This document shows, piece by piece, positions 10,111 to 20,454 of a stretch of DNA of 64,000 nucleotides. Position numbers and translations under genes: made by a program. The stretch is from Paraburkholderia edwinii (lineage in GTDB: Bacteria; Pseudomonadota; Gammaproteobacteria; Burkholderiales; Burkholderiaceae): contig NZ_CP080095.1 in assembly GCF_019428685.1 (NCBI RefSeq), forward strand, positions 3,162,001 through 3,226,000. The letters run 5' to 3'. Every line of letters begins with the position of its first letter. Position 1 is the first letter of the stretch. Below the pieces are notes generated by a model, which made no database searches, was not told where the DNA came from, and saw only the letters and a program-made list of their open reading frames with translations.

Positions 10111-11262
10111 TTACACGGCGCGAACCTCGATAACCTTCGCCGCCTTCCCCATACGTTCAGCAAGCCGCGTGCGATCCTTGATCGCACCGGCTAACTGGCC
10201 GCAGGCAGCATCGATGTCGTCGCCGCGTGTCTTGCGCACCGTCGTGACGACCCCTGCGTCGATCAGCACGTGCGCGAACCGCTTGATCTGTTCCTGTTTC
10301 GAGCGGAAAAGCCCCGACTCCGGGAACGGATTGAACGGAATCAGATTGAATTTGCACGGCACGTCGCGCGTCAGCGCGAGCAGTTCGCGCGCCTGCGCTT
10401 CGCTGTCGTTCACGCCGTCGAGCATGCAATATTCGAAAGTAATGAAATCTCGCGGCGCGACTTTCAGATACCGCTGGCACGCGGCCATCAGTTCGCGCAG
10501 CGGGTACTTCTTGTTCAACGGCACGAGCATGTCGCGCAGATCGTCGGTGGGCGCGTGCAGCGACACCGCGAGCGCAACCGGCAGATCGGCGCCGAGCCGG
10601 TCCATCATCGGCACGACGCCGGACGTGGACAGCGTGACGCGCCGGCGCGACAGGCCATACGCGTTGTCGTCGAGCATCAGGCGCATGGCCGGCACGACCG
10701 CGTCGTAGTTCAGCAGCGGCTCGCCCATGCCCATCATCACGACGTTCGTGACGACACGCTCGCCCTTGCCGTCGCCACCCGTTGCGCGGCCGCCATCGAC
10801 ACCGAGCGACGCGCGCAGCGCGAATTCCGCCATGCGCAGCTGGCCAATGATTTCGCCCGTGCTCAGATTGCGTGAAAAGCCTTGCTTGCCGGTCGAGCAG
10901 AACCGGCAATTGACCGCGCATCCGGCCTGCGACGACACGCACAGCGTGCCGCGCCCTTCTTCCGGAATGAACACGGTTTCGACTGCATTGCTATTGCCGA
11001 CGTCGATCAGCCACTTGCGGGTGCCGTCGGCAGAAATATGGTCGCTGACAATGCCGGGCATCGTGATCGATGCGCGGCTTTTCAGCTTTTCGCGCAGCGA
11101 CTTCGCGAGATCGGTCATGCCGTCGAAGTCCGCCGCGTTGTACTGGTGAATCCAGCGCTGCAATTGCTTGGCGCGAAACGGCTTCTCGCCGAGGCTGCCG
11201 CAGTATGCGGCGAGCCCTTCGGCGTCGAGATCGAGAAGGTTGACGGTGGGACTGCTCGTCAT
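10111..11262 (-). CDS. rlmN: 23S rRNA/tRNA (adenine-C2)-methyltransferase RlmN
   Basis: Radical-SAM enzyme that methylates A2503 of 23S rRNA and A37 of some tRNAs. The cluster motif CAVNCRFC lies near residue 113, and the C-terminal methyl-carrier cysteine sits in [21 protein letters not shown] and LNPVNDSE-like elements (CMLDGVND) are also present. The start at ATG 11262 is chosen over ATG 11277 because AGGA lies about 8 nt upstream of it and the resulting N-terminus [13 protein letters not shown] fits the family. Length 383. ndk lies 89 bp upstream on the same strand. Confidence 0.97.
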   Translation of the reverse strand: MTSSPTVNLLDLDAEGLAAYCGSLGEKPFRAKQLQRWIHQYNAADFDGMTDLAKSLREKLKSRASITMPGIVSDHISADGTRKWLIDVGNSNAVETVFIPEEGRGTLCVSSQAGCAVNCRFCSTGKQGFSRNLSTGEIIGQLRMAEFALRASLGVDGGRATGGDGKGERVVTNVVMMGMGEPLLNYDAVVPAMRLMLDDNAYGLSRRRVTLSTSGVVPMMDRLGADLPVALAVSLHAPTDDLRDMLVPLNKKYPLRELMAACQRYLKVAPRDFITFEYCMLDGVNDSEAQARELLALTRDVPCKFNLIPFNPFPESGLFRSKQEQIKRFAHVLIDAGVVTTVRKTRGDDIDAACGQLAGAIKDRTRLAERMGKAAKVIEVRAV

Positions 11263-11365
11263 ATCGAATCCTGCCATTTCAGTGCGAGACTGCGTTCACC
11301 CAGCAAGCTGCATGAACGCACTGCCGTTCGCGCCCGTTCCGGCGTTGTTACTACACCATCGCGGC

Positions 11366-11791
11366 TTAGCGCGAATAAACATTCACTTCCGGGAAGAAAA
11401 ACGCGATTTCGACGCGCGCCGTTTCGGCCGCATCCGAACCATGCACCGCGTTCGCGTCGATGCTGTCGGCGAAATCGGCACGGATCGTGCCCTTCTCGGC
11501 CTTCTTCGGATCCGTTGCGCCCATCAGGTCGCGGTGCTTCAGGATTGCGTTTTCGCCTTCGAGCGCCTGCACGACGACCGGGCCCGAAATCATGAATTCA
11601 ACGAGGTCCTTGAAGAACGGACGCTCACGGTGCACAGCGTAGAACTTCTCAGCGTCGGCACGCGACAGTTGCACCATCCGCGACGCCACGATCTTGAGGC
11701 CCGCGTTTTCGAAACGGGTATAGATCTGACCAATTACGTTCTTGGCCACAGCGTCCGGCTTGATAATCGACAGAGTGCGTTCGATCGCCAT
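11366..11791 (-). CDS. ndk: Nucleoside diphosphate kinase
   Basis: Ndk transfers the gamma phosphate of ATP to other (d)NDPs. The 141-residue protein has the full fold: [15 protein letters not shown] at the N-terminus and the active-site histidine in NAVHGSDA near residue 117. It heads the minus-strand block. A possible -10 hexamer TACAAT lies about 50 nt upstream of the ATG (minus strand; plus coordinates 11838-11843). Confidence 0.98.
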   Translation of the reverse strand: MAIERTLSIIKPDAVAKNVIGQIYTRFENAGLKIVASRMVQLSRADAEKFYAVHRERPFFKDLVEFMISGPVVVQALEGENAILKHRDLMGATDPKKAEKGTIRADFADSIDANAVHGSDAAETARVEIAFFFPEVNVYSR

Positions 11792-11837
11792 AAAAACTCC
11801 AAAAAATTAAGAAGTTACAAATTCAAATGAATCCGCT

Positions 11838-11843
11838 ATTGTA
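11838..11843 (-). promoter_or_regulatory. Possible -10 box for ndk
   Basis: Minus-strand TACAAT about 47 nt upstream of the ndk start codon, in a locally AT-richer stretch. No good -35 hexamer at standard spacing, so this is weak evidence. Confidence 0.3.
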
Positions 11844-11971
11844 GCATGTTCCAGGGTATGATTGCGATTGAACCCTTACATCTTGAAAGAATCAAAGCAG
11901 AGTGCCCACCGCGGCTTACAGAACCCAAGGAAACAGCCTCGCGTTTAAGGTTGCAATCGTCGCGAAGTGCA

Positions 11972-12000
11972 TTGAAACTCCTGTGCGCCGCGCTTATCTT
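11972..12000 (+). promoter_or_regulatory. Probable sigma70 promoter of the yccA-like gene
   Basis: TTGAAA at 11972-11977 and TATCTT at 11995-12000 with a 17-bp spacer, about 100 nt upstream of the ATG at 12103. Good match to sigma70 spacing and hexamers, inside the divergent ndk/yccA region. Confidence 0.5.
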
Positions 12001-12102
12001 AGGGTTGGTGGGTCGAGTGACCGGCGGCAACCCGCTTGCCGGCACCGTAGAACAGATAGTGCAAACCACCGGGTAACACTGCGTCTCACGCAAGGAGAAA
12101 CC

Positions 12103-12801
12103 ATGAACGAATCACCCTATAACTTTGGCCGCAGTGGTTCCGTCACCACGGCCGAAACACGCAACCGCGTACTGCGCAACACCTACTGGCTGCTCGCGCT
12201 GTCGATGGTGCCGACGGTGCTGGGCGCGTGGGTGGGCGTCGTCACGGGCTTCTCGCTGTTCGCCGCCACCAGCCCCGCGATGAGCATGCTCGCGTTCTTC
12301 GCGATCGCGTTCGGCTTCATGTTCGCGATCCAGAAAACCAAGGACAGCGCTGCCGGCGTATTCGTGCTGCTAGGCTTCACGTTCTTCATGGGCCTGATGC
12401 TGTCGCGCCTGTTGAGCTTCATCCTCGGCTTTTCGAACGGTCCGTCGCTGATCATGCTCGCGTTCGGTGGCACCGGTGTGATCTTCGCCGCGATGGCAAC
12501 GGTCGCCACGGTCAGCAAGCGCGATTTCTCGGGCCTCGGTAAGTGGCTGTTCGTCGGCGTGATTGTGCTGCTGCTCGCGATGGTCGCGAATCTGTTCCTG
12601 CAGTTGCCGGCGCTGATGCTCACCATCTCGGTGCTCGCCATCGTGATTTTCTCGGCGTACATGCTGTTCGACGTGCAACGCGTGGTGAACGGCGGTGAAA
12701 CGAACTACATCACCGCAACGCTCGCGATCTACCTCGACCTGTACAACGTGTTCGTCAATCTGCTTGCGCTGCTCGGCATCTTCGGCGGCAACCGCAACTG
12801 A
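12103..12801 (+). CDS. yccA: Bax inhibitor-1/YccA family membrane protein
   Basis: A 232-residue polytopic membrane protein of the BI-1/YccA (UPF0005) family with about seven hydrophobic spans filling nearly the entire length after residue 28. The conserved C-terminal segment FSAYMLFDVQRVVNGGETNYITATLAIYLD..NVFVNLLALLG is diagnostic. In E. coli, YccA is a substrate and modulator of the FtsH-HflKC protease, a notable link with the hflX-hflKC locus nearby. The ATG at 12103 follows an AAGGAGA ribosome binding site. ORFs that extend this frame upstream run through the promoter and are not believed. Confidence 0.92.
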   Translation: MNESPYNFGRSGSVTTAETRNRVLRNTYWLLALSMVPTVLGAWVGVVTGFSLFAATSPAMSMLAFFAIAFGFMFAIQKTKDSAAGVFVLLGFTFFMGLMLSRLLSFILGFSNGPSLIMLAFGGTGVIFAAMATVATVSKRDFSGLGKWLFVGVIVLLLAMVANLFLQLPALMLTISVLAIVIFSAYMLFDVQRVVNGGETNYITATLAIYLDLYNVFVNLLALLGIFGGNRN

Positions 12802-12860
12802 CATCGTTGAAAGCCAGACCGGCGGCTTAGCGCGACATAGCACCGCCGGCTTCAGTTGGA

Positions 12861-12899
12861 AAAACGCCCGTGACGAATCGTCACGGGCGTTTTGTTTTT
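12861..12899. terminator. Bidirectional rho-independent terminator
   Basis: A perfect inverted repeat (arms AACGCCCGTGACG and CGTCACGGGCGTT, AAT loop) flanked by A and T runs. It follows the yccA-like gene on plus and, read on minus, the WalJ-like gene. Confidence 0.92.
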
Positions 12900-12945
12900 A
12901 GCGCTGGATATCTTGCCGAGCGAGCTTACGGACAACCGACACCGA

Positions 12946-13719
12946 CTAAAGCGTCAGCCAGTCGAAGCCGCTGTCCTGGGACGCGACCACGACGTCCGCG
13001 GCCGCCGCGTTCAGCACCGCGGCCATCGCCGCCTGCGCCAGTTCCGGCAGATTATTCTGCTGGCTCAGATGCGCCGCGACCAGATGACGCAACCGCGACC
13101 GGTCGAGCGAAGCGAGGATCTCGGCCGCCGCGTCGTTGTTCAGATGCCCGTGGTTGCCGCCGATGCGCGCCTTCAACGACGCCGGATAACGGCTCGTCGC
13201 GAGCATCTCGACGTCGTGATTGCATTCGAGCACCAGTGCGTCGCAGCCGCTTAATACCGCGTTGATATGCGGCGTCGACGTGCCGACGTCGGTCAGTACG
13301 CCGAGCCGCGCCGCGCCGTTCGAGAACACATACTGCAACGGCTCGCGCGCGTCGTGAGGAACGGTATAAGGCAACACGCTGAGATCGCCGACCGCGACCG
13401 CCTCGTCGCCCCACAGCACGCGCAAATCGACGTTCGCGTCGTCGGCGCCGACCGCGCGGGCCGTGCCCCAGCTCATGTACAAGGGAACCGACCACTTGCG
13501 GGCGAGCGTCAGCGCGCTGCCGATATGGTCGCTGTGTTCGTGGGTAATGATGATGGCGGCGAACGGCTCGGCGTCGAGACCGATCCGCGCGAGCCGCCGT
13601 TCAACTTCCTTCGCCGAGAAGCCGCAATCGAGCAGAACGCGCGTAGTCGTCGTGCCGCTTTGCGCTTCGACGACCAGTGCATTGCCTTCGCTGCCGCTTC
13701 CCAGACTGGCGAACCGCAC
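12946..13719 (-). CDS. MBL-fold metallo-hydrolase (WalJ/YycJ-like)
   Basis: A 257-residue single-domain metallo-beta-lactamase-fold protein. The metal-binding motif HEHSDH sits near residue 60 (IIITHEHSDHIGSAL), a further histidine in PHDAREPLQ and an Asp in GVLTDVG follow, and CNHD plus GNHGHLNN occur later. This pattern is that of the YycJ/WalJ group, thought to be exonuclease-like. The start is GTG at 13719, 7 bp after the bamC stop, so translation is probably coupled with bamC. The substrate cannot be inferred from sequence. Confidence 0.85.
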   Translation of the reverse strand: MRFASLGSGSEGNALVVEAQSGTTTTRVLLDCGFSAKEVERRLARIGLDAEPFAAIIITHEHSDHIGSALTLARKWSVPLYMSWGTARAVGADDANVDLRVLWGDEAVAVGDLSVLPYTVPHDAREPLQYVFSNGAARLGVLTDVGTSTPHINAVLSGCDALVLECNHDVEMLATSRYPASLKARIGGNHGHLNNDAAAEILASLDRSRLRHLVAAHLSQQNNLPELAQAAMAAVLNAAAADVVVASQDSGFDWLTL

Positions 13720-13726
13720 GGCCGCG

Positions 13727-14854
13727 TTAGTTCAGCTGTGCATGCAGCAGCGACACGATGCGCTGCGCGTCCGATGACGTATCAATCTGCCCGTTCGAAT
13801 CGACCACGGCGACCTGCGTCATGGTGTCGCTCGTCGGGCGCACATTGACGAGGTATTCCGGGCTCTTCGATTTTTTCGGGTCGCTGGTAAAGATCTTGCC
13901 GAGCAGCCCCTCGCGCTTCACTTCCTGCAGGGAATCGGCGTAGCGGACGTAATAAATGCCCTTCTCGCGATCGCGATTGTCGACCGTGAAATTGGTCCGG
14001 TCGAGCGCAAGGCCGACGCGCAACCATGCGCGGTCGAACGACTCAGGCAGGTCGAGCGTCGTTTCGCCGGCCAGTTTCGCGCTCGCCGCCGCCGGACGCG
14101 CATCGGTGATCAGCTGCTTCGATTGCGCGTCGGTCAGGCCGAACTTCTGCATCAGCTTCGACAGGAAGGCCGCTTCAAGCGCCGGATCGCGCGGCTGCTC
14201 AACCCATTTCGACGATGTCTTGTCCATGCCCGTCAGCACTTCTTCCATCGAACTGTGCGTGATCGAGATATCGGTTGCGCCGCTCGCATCGCGCGAAACG
14301 AGCGTGCGGAAGCTGTCGCGCGTGCCCGACGAATACGCGAAATCGATCACGCGGCCGACCGTGCGGCGGAACCAGTCGTCCGGAATGTTCGCGCGATTTT
14401 CGGCCCAGTCGGTGGTCATGATGCCGGTGGACGGCGCGTTTGTTTTCAGCGAAAAACCGTTCTCCGTCCAGAATTCCTGCAGCTGCGGCCACAGCTGATC
14501 GGGCGTACGGCCGTCGACGACGAGCCAGCGGCGGTCGCCGTCGCGCTCGATGTGCATGCCGAGCGGATCCTGCGCGGTCGGCACGCCTTCGGTCAGATTG
14601 CCGGCTTCGGTCTTCGCGCGCTGCGGCGCGCTGCCGAGCGCGGTGCCAACCGGCGGCGCCTCATAGCGCTGGTCGATCTGCGCGGCGGTCAGATCGTTCG
14701 GCACGGCGAGCGGCGGCGCCGTCGGCGTGTCCTTGTAGTTGACCCGATCTGTGGCGAGCATGTCGTTCAGCGACTCGCAACCAGCAAGCGCCGACACAGC
14801 AAGCGTCAAAACCGCGACGCGCGTTGCGTGGATGGAGAGGGCGGAACGTTTCAT
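13727..14854 (-). CDS. bamC: Outer membrane assembly lipoprotein BamC
   Basis: BamC (NlpB) is an accessory lipoprotein of the BAM complex. The signal peptide is followed by lipobox LAGC at about residue 26, then the unstructured stretch (VNYKDTPTAPPLAVPNDLT) that binds BamD in E. coli, and two helix-grip domains (around residues 100-215 and 240-370). 375 residues. The genes dapA-bamC are neighbours in many proteobacteria, as here with a 137-bp gap. Together with bamB in this window it gives two of the BAM lipoproteins. Confidence 0.93.
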   Translation of the reverse strand: MKRSALSIHATRVAVLTLAVSALAGCESLNDMLATDRVNYKDTPTAPPLAVPNDLTAAQIDQRYEAPPVGTALGSAPQRAKTEAGNLTEGVPTAQDPLGMHIERDGDRRWLVVDGRTPDQLWPQLQEFWTENGFSLKTNAPSTGIMTTDWAENRANIPDDWFRRTVGRVIDFAYSSGTRDSFRTLVSRDASGATDISITHSSMEEVLTGMDKTSSKWVEQPRDPALEAAFLSKLMQKFGLTDAQSKQLITDARPAAASAKLAGETTLDLPESFDRAWLRVGLALDRTNFTVDNRDREKGIYYVRYADSLQEVKREGLLGKIFTSDPKKSKSPEYLVNVRPTSDTMTQVAVVDSNGQIDTSSDAQRIVSLLHAQLN

Positions 14855-14991
14855 GTGGTCCTTCGTGACGCTGGAACGCGTGCCAGGTTCGGATCCCGAA
14901 CGAGGCGTGATCGTTATGGTTAAACAAAGCGCCGGTGTGGCCGGTCACGCGAGCGTGCGCATTGCGCAGCACGACTCGCGATACGGTCCTT

Positions 14992-15930
<939 letters not shown>

Positions 15931-15961
15931 TGAACTCGATGAATTTACTGAATAAACCGGA

Positions 15962-15967
15962 ATTGTA
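15962..15967 (-). promoter_or_regulatory. Possible -10 box for dapA
   Basis: Minus-strand TACAAT 31 nt upstream of the dapA ATG, in the short gap after the methyltransferase stop. No strong -35 box at 17 bp. Confidence 0.35.
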
Positions 15968-15972
15968 GCGGA

Positions 15973-16671
15973 TTAACCGGCCAAATCGTAACGCGGGGGA
16001 ACCAGCAATTCAGGCGGAAAAGCAACACTTTCCGTTTTGTCCGCCTGCTTACTGCGAGATTCGTTCACGGCACAGATTCGTTGGATGAATGCAGGGCGCG
16101 GTTCAGCCAGAAAACCGTCCTGAAACGCGATCACGCGAAGCTGTCCGTGCACGGTATCGAGAAGCTCGCCGGGCTGCAAAAGAAAAGCGGGGTTCGAGGG
16201 CTTGCCGACGGTCTCGTTGCCTTGTGCGAAGGTTTCGTAGATCAGCACGCCACCCTCGCCAAGCGAGCGCAGCAACTGCGGAAAGAGCGGCCGATGCAGG
16301 TAGTTCGTGACGACGATCGCCGCGAAAGTCGCGTCACCGGCAAGCGGCCATGCCGCGTTTTCGATATCGGCCACAACCGTAGCGATATTCGGCTCGTCGC
16401 GCATCGTCGCGAGCGCGTTGGCATCGCGATCGATCGCAGTGACCGGATGTCCGCGCGCGGCGAACCAGCGCGAATGCCGCCCCGCTCCCGACGCTACGTC
16501 GAGCACAGCGCCGCCCGGCGCGACCAGATGCGTCCAGCGGCGCACCCAGCGCGACGGCTCGCCGAGCCCGTGCTGCGTCGTCGGCGCAGACGTGGACCCC
16601 GACACCGATGCCGACGCCGCGCTGTCCGACGGCTCGCCGTTCCCGGTCACGACGCGAGCCTCGCCCGCCAC
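15973..16671 (-). CDS. Class I SAM-dependent methyltransferase
   Basis: A small methyltransferase with the Rossmann motif I LDVASGAGRHSRWF, motif II VTAIDRD and the post-I acid typical of class I enzymes; it resembles TehB-like/UbiE-like stand-alone enzymes but the substrate is unknown. The frame stays open to an ATG at 16779, but that part is read out of frame through the 3' end of trpS, so GTG at 16671 (13 nt after the trpS stop) or GTG at 16650 is preferred. The conserved part begins at about GLGEPSRWVRRW. It lies immediately downstream of trpS and is probably cotranscribed. Confidence 0.75.
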   Translation of the reverse strand: MAGEARVVTGNGEPSDSAASASVSGSTSAPTTQHGLGEPSRWVRRWTHLVAPGGAVLDVASGAGRHSRWFAARGHPVTAIDRDANALATMRDEPNIATVVADIENAAWPLAGDATFAAIVVTNYLHRPLFPQLLRSLGEGGVLIYETFAQGNETVGKPSNPAFLLQPGELLDTVHGQLRVIAFQDGFLAEPRPAFIQRICAVNESRSKQADKTESVAFPPELLVPPRYDLAG

Positions 16672-16684
16672 GAATACGCGCGCA

Positions 16685-17887
16685 TCAGTTGTACGACAGC
16701 CCCATCGCCTCGCGCACGTCGCGCATCGTCTCCGTCGCAAAGCGGCGTGCCTTGTCGCAACCGTCCGCAACGATTGCACGCAACAGCGACGGATCGTCCA
16801 TGTACTTCTGCGCGCGCTCGAGCATCGGCTGCTGCTCGCGCAGAATGCCTTCGATCACCGGCTGCTTGCATTCGAGGCAACCAATGCCCGCCGACCGGCA
16901 ACCCTTCTGCACCCATTCGTGCGTCGCTTCGTCGGTATAGACCTGATGCAATTGCCACACCGGGCACTTGTCCGGATCGCCCGGATCGGTACGGCGCACG
17001 CGGGCCGGATCGGTCGGCATCGTGCGCACTTTCTTCGTGATCGTTTCCGCGTCTTCACGCAGGCCGATCGTGTTGCCGTACGACTTCGACATCTTCTGCC
17101 CGTCGAGGCCCGGCATGCGCGACGCCTCGGTCAGCATCGCCTGCGGCTCGACCAGAATGATCTTGCGCGAGCCTTCGAGATAGCCGAACAGCCGCTCGCG
17201 ATCGCTCATCGAAAGACTTTGCGACTCCTGCAGCATCGCGCGCGCTTTTTCGAGCGCTTCGTCGTCGCCTTCCTGCTGATACGAATTACGCAGCTCGTGG
17301 TACAGCTTCGCGCGCTTACCGCCGAGCTTCTTCGCCGCTTCGGACGCTTTCTCCTCGAAGCCGGGCTCGCGGCCGTACAAATAGTTGAAGCGGCGCGCAA
17401 TTTCGCGCGTCATTTCGACGTGCGGCACCTGGTCTTCGCCGACCGGCACGAGCGAGCCGCGATAAAGCAGGATGTCGGCCGCCATCAACACCGGATAGCC
17501 AAGGAAACCGTACGTGGACAGATCCTTGTCTTTCAGTTTCTCCATCTGCTCCTTATAAGTCGGCACGCGTTCGAGCCAGCCGAGCGGCGTGCTCATGCCG
17601 AGCAGCAGCGCCAGTTCCGCGTGCTCGGGCACGCGGCTCTGGATAAACAGCGTGGCCTGCGCCGGGTCGATGCCCGATGCGAGCCAGTCGATCAACACTT
17701 CCCAGACGTTCTTTTCGATCACCTCAGGCGTTTCGTAATGCGTCGTCAACGCGTGCCAGTCGACCACGCAGAAGAAACACGGGTATTCGGACTGCAGCCG
17801 CACCCAGTTTTTCAGTACGCCGTGGTAGTGGCCGAGGTGCAGCGAGCCGGTAGGCCGCATGCCGGAGAAAATTCGGTCTGGGTACAT
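16685..17887 (-). CDS. trpS: Tryptophan--tRNA ligase
   Basis: Class Ic aminoacyl-tRNA synthetase for tryptophan. The HIGH-like motif is TGSLHLGHYHG near residue 14 and the KMSKS motif is intact (GQKMSKSYGN near 265). At 400 residues it is longer than the roughly 335-residue E. coli enzyme; an extra Lys/Glu-rich segment lies at about residues 175-240 (EEKASEAAKKLGGKRAKLYHE), as in other long TrpS forms. It starts 7 bp after the M50 protease stop, so the two are likely cotranscribed. Confidence 0.96.
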   Translation of the reverse strand: MYPDRIFSGMRPTGSLHLGHYHGVLKNWVRLQSEYPCFFCVVDWHALTTHYETPEVIEKNVWEVLIDWLASGIDPAQATLFIQSRVPEHAELALLLGMSTPLGWLERVPTYKEQMEKLKDKDLSTYGFLGYPVLMAADILLYRGSLVPVGEDQVPHVEMTREIARRFNYLYGREPGFEEKASEAAKKLGGKRAKLYHELRNSYQQEGDDEALEKARAMLQESQSLSMSDRERLFGYLEGSRKIILVEPQAMLTEASRMPGLDGQKMSKSYGNTIGLREDAETITKKVRTMPTDPARVRRTDPGDPDKCPVWQLHQVYTDEATHEWVQKGCRSAGIGCLECKQPVIEGILREQQPMLERAQKYMDDPSLLRAIVADGCDKARRFATETMRDVREAMGLSYN

Positions 17888-17894
17888 GGTTTGA

Positions 17895-18557
17895 TCAGAA
17901 AAGCGAGACGAGGGGGGTCAGGATGGCGGTCACGGCATCGTAGCCGAGACTGACGAGCGGCCGTAGCCAGAATTTCGTCAGCGTGCCGGTCAGCACAAGC
18001 GCCATCACGATGAAAAAGCCGTAAGGCTCGATGCGCGACAGCGCAATCGACGGCCGCGGCGGCAACAGTGCGGCGAGCACGCGGCCACCGTCGAGCGGCG
18101 GCAACGGAAACAGGTTTAACACACCAAGCACGAGATTGATGCCGACACCGGCCGACGCCATGCGGGTGAAAAACGGTTCTTCGATATTCATCGCGGCCAG
18201 CGCAACGCCGAACACGCCCCACACGAGCGCCTGGATGAAATTGCACAGCGGCCCGGCGAGCGCCACCCATAGCGAGCCCCAGCGCGGATTGCGCAGATTG
18301 CCGAACGCGACCGGCACCGGCTTCGCATAGCCGAACATGAACGCGCCGCTCGTCGCGAAATACAGCAAAAGCGGAATCGCGATCGTGCCGAGCGGATCGA
18401 TATGACGCATCGGATTAAACGAAACGCGGCCAAGCACGTAGGCGGTATTGTCGCCGAGCATGCGGGCGACGTAACCGTGAGCGGCCTCATGCAACGTGAT
18501 CGCGAAAACGACCGGCAGCGCATAGACGACGATTGTTTGTATCAGGGAAGATTCCAT
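17895..18557 (-). CDS. Site-2 protease family (M50) membrane metalloprotease
   Basis: A 220-residue integral membrane protein with the zinc-binding HEAAH motif at about residue 22 and the second M50 motif LFPLPPLDGG near 160, which supplies the aspartate ligand. Multiple spans and compact size match the YwhC/Rip-type minimal S2P family. Its substrate is unknown. A TACAAT hexamer lies about 10-15 nt upstream of the ATG on minus, which would imply a very short leader if used. trpS follows after 7 bp. Confidence 0.9.
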   Translation of the reverse strand: MESSLIQTIVVYALPVVFAITLHEAAHGYVARMLGDNTAYVLGRVSFNPMRHIDPLGTIAIPLLLYFATSGAFMFGYAKPVPVAFGNLRNPRWGSLWVALAGPLCNFIQALVWGVFGVALAAMNIEEPFFTRMASAGVGINLVLGVLNLFPLPPLDGGRVLAALLPPRPSIALSRIEPYGFFIVMALVLTGTLTKFWLRPLVSLGYDAVTAILTPLVSLF

Positions 18558-18702
18558 AGCGCGGCTATTGTAGCAACGCGGCTTGCCGCGTCTGTCCGGT
18601 TTGCGTTATCACGTTCGAATTATCGCCGCTGGGGTCGTTGCCGGGGATTGTTGGCGCTGCAGTTGTCACGCGCTGTCGTGGTCACGGTAAGTCGGCCGTT
18701 CG

Positions 18703-19338
18703 TTATGCCGGCTGCTCGAGGCCGAACGGCGCGAGACTGCCGCGACCCGCACGCACCAGCACCGGCTCTTCGCCCGTCAGATCGATCACTGTCGACGGTT
18801 CGCAGGCACACGCACCGCCGTCGATCACGAGATCGACCTGCTTTTCGAGGCGCTCGCGAATCTCTTCCGGGTCGTTCAGCGGCCGCGTCTCGCCGGGCAT
18901 GATCAGCGTCGTGCCGAGCAGCGGCTGACCCAGCTCTTCGAGCAGCGCCAGCGTGATCGCGTGATCGGGCACGCGCAGGCCGATCGTCTTGCGCGACGGA
19001 TGCGACAGACGCCGCGGCACTTCCTTGGTGGCTTCGAGCACGAACACATACGGACCCGGCGTCACCGATTTGATCAGCCGGTACTGACGGTTGTCGACCA
19101 TCGCGAAGCTCGCGAGCTCCGAGAGGTCGCGCACGAGCAGCGCGAGCAGCGCCTTGTCGTCGAGGCCCCGAATGCGCCGCAGACGTTCGGCCGCCTGCTT
19201 GTCGTCGAGCCGGCAGCCGAGCGCGTAGCTCGAGTCGGTCGGCAGCGCGACAAGGCCACCGCCGCAGACGATCTGCGCGGCCTGTTTGATGAGGCGCGGC
19301 TGCGGATTGTCAGGATGGAGCCGAAAGTATTGGGACAT
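18703..19338 (-). CDS. L-threonylcarbamoyladenylate synthase family protein (YciO-like)
   Basis: A 211-residue YrdC/Sua5-fold protein with the nucleotide-binding signature GGGLVALPTDSSYALGC near residue 27, KTIGLRVPD near 118, and GTTLIMPGE. It resembles YciO more than TsaC in layout (PQPRLIKQAAQIV at the N-terminus). The family makes the threonylcarbamoyl-AMP used for t6A37 of tRNA, but YciO members are weaker enzymes and their role is debated. The neighbouring PHP gene is paired with yciO in many proteobacteria (yciV-yciO), which supports the YciO call. Confidence 0.88.
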   Translation of the reverse strand: MSQYFRLHPDNPQPRLIKQAAQIVCGGGLVALPTDSSYALGCRLDDKQAAERLRRIRGLDDKALLALLVRDLSELASFAMVDNRQYRLIKSVTPGPYVFVLEATKEVPRRLSHPSRKTIGLRVPDHAITLALLEELGQPLLGTTLIMPGETRPLNDPEEIRERLEKQVDLVIDGGACACEPSTVIDLTGEEPVLVRAGRGSLAPFGLEQPA

Positions 19339-19407
19339 GATGACTGGCGGTTCGGTGGACGGGGTGCCGATCGGTCACGCACGGTGCGTGCCCATGCGGC
19401 GCGGGCG

Positions 19408-20250
19408 TCACAGCCAGCGTTCCCAGACCGGCTTCAGGTCCGAAGGCAGCGGCGGCAGGCTGCCGATCTCGACGCGGCCTTCGCCTGCCGCGTGGAAATC
19501 CGAGCCGCGCGATGCCTCGAAACCGAAGCGGCGCGCCACATCAGCGTATTCGCGATACTGGTCGGGCGTGTGACTGCCCGTGACCACTTCGATCGCCTTG
19601 CCGCCGAGATCGATAAATTCGCCGAACAGCGCGTCGAATTCGAGCGGCGTGTAGTCGTAGCGCCCCGGATGCGCGATGATCGCCTCGCCGCCGGCCAGCT
19701 GGATCCACTTCACCGCGTCCGCCAGCTTCGACCAGCGGTGCGCGACGTAACCGGGCTTGCCGTCCGCGAGATAGCGATCGAACGCGTCCTGGGTCGACTT
19801 GCAGTGCCCGTTTTCGACGAGACAGCGCGCGAAGTGCGTACGCGAAATCATGTCCGCATTCGGCGCGAGTTTCAGTGCGGCTTCGTACGTGTTCGGAATG
19901 CCGAGCGCGTCCAGTTGCTCGCTCATCGCTTCGGCGCGCGCCTGGCGGCCGTTGCGCGTGCGCTCGAGGCCTTCGACCAGCGCCTGACACGCCGGATCGA
20001 TGTGGAGGCCGACGACGTGCACCGTGCGTGACGCCCATGTCACCGAAATCTCGACGCCGCACAGATAGTCCATGCCGAGCGCCTGCGCCGTTTTACGTGC
20101 TTCGACCTGCCCGCCGACTTCATCGTGATCGGTCAGCGCCCACAGCGTCACGCCGTGCTCATGCGCGCGGCGGGCTACGTCGGCAGGCGCGAAGGCGCCG
20201 TCGGAGACGGTGGAATGGCAATGCAGATCGGCGTTCAAAACGGCGCTCAT
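19408..20250 (-). CDS. PHP-domain phosphatase (3',5'-nucleoside bisphosphate phosphatase / RNase AM-like)
   Basis: A 280-residue PHP-domain hydrolase with metal ligands DLHCHSTVSDG at the N-terminus, ALTDHDEVGG near residue 40, HPGRYDYT near 190 and GSDFH near 250. This matches YciV/TrpH, a Mn-dependent enzyme removing the 3'-phosphate of pAp-type nucleotides and acting as a 5'-3' exonuclease on short RNAs and rRNA 5' ends. ATG at 20250 (a GTG lies one codon upstream). It precedes the yciO-like gene by 69 bp. Confidence 0.88.
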   Translation of the reverse strand: MSAVLNADLHCHSTVSDGAFAPADVARRAHEHGVTLWALTDHDEVGGQVEARKTAQALGMDYLCGVEISVTWASRTVHVVGLHIDPACQALVEGLERTRNGRQARAEAMSEQLDALGIPNTYEAALKLAPNADMISRTHFARCLVENGHCKSTQDAFDRYLADGKPGYVAHRWSKLADAVKWIQLAGGEAIIAHPGRYDYTPLEFDALFGEFIDLGGKAIEVVTGSHTPDQYREYADVARRFGFEASRGSDFHAAGEGRVEIGSLPPLPSDLKPVWERWL

Positions 20251-20454
20251 CACTATCTTGAAAAGGTTATCCGGCCATTTTACTGCAATGCACTAAGCAA
20301 ACGCAGAGGATTTGTGAACGTCGCAGCGGGCCGATTCGAACCCGTGTTGAACCGGCGCTGAACGACTGTTGAGTGCAGGTTGAAGCGCGCGTTCGCGCGG
20401 CGCTCGATATGGCTCGCGTGGGTTCGCCGGACATCGATTTTTATGCGCAAAAAC

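Noticed and set aside
11846..12076. 76-aa ORF with a hydrophobic segment upstream of the yccA-like gene
   Set aside because: It spans the probable promoter at 11972-12000, has no ribosome binding site, and no similarity I recognise.
16672..16779. Extension of the methyltransferase to ATG 16779
   Set aside because: The extra residues are an out-of-frame reading of the trpS 3' end and lack methyltransferase similarity.
20320..20350. GGGTTCGAATC-like sequence on minus suggesting a tRNA T arm
   Set aside because: The flanking bases do not pair into a T stem and no acceptor, D or anticodon arms can be folded.
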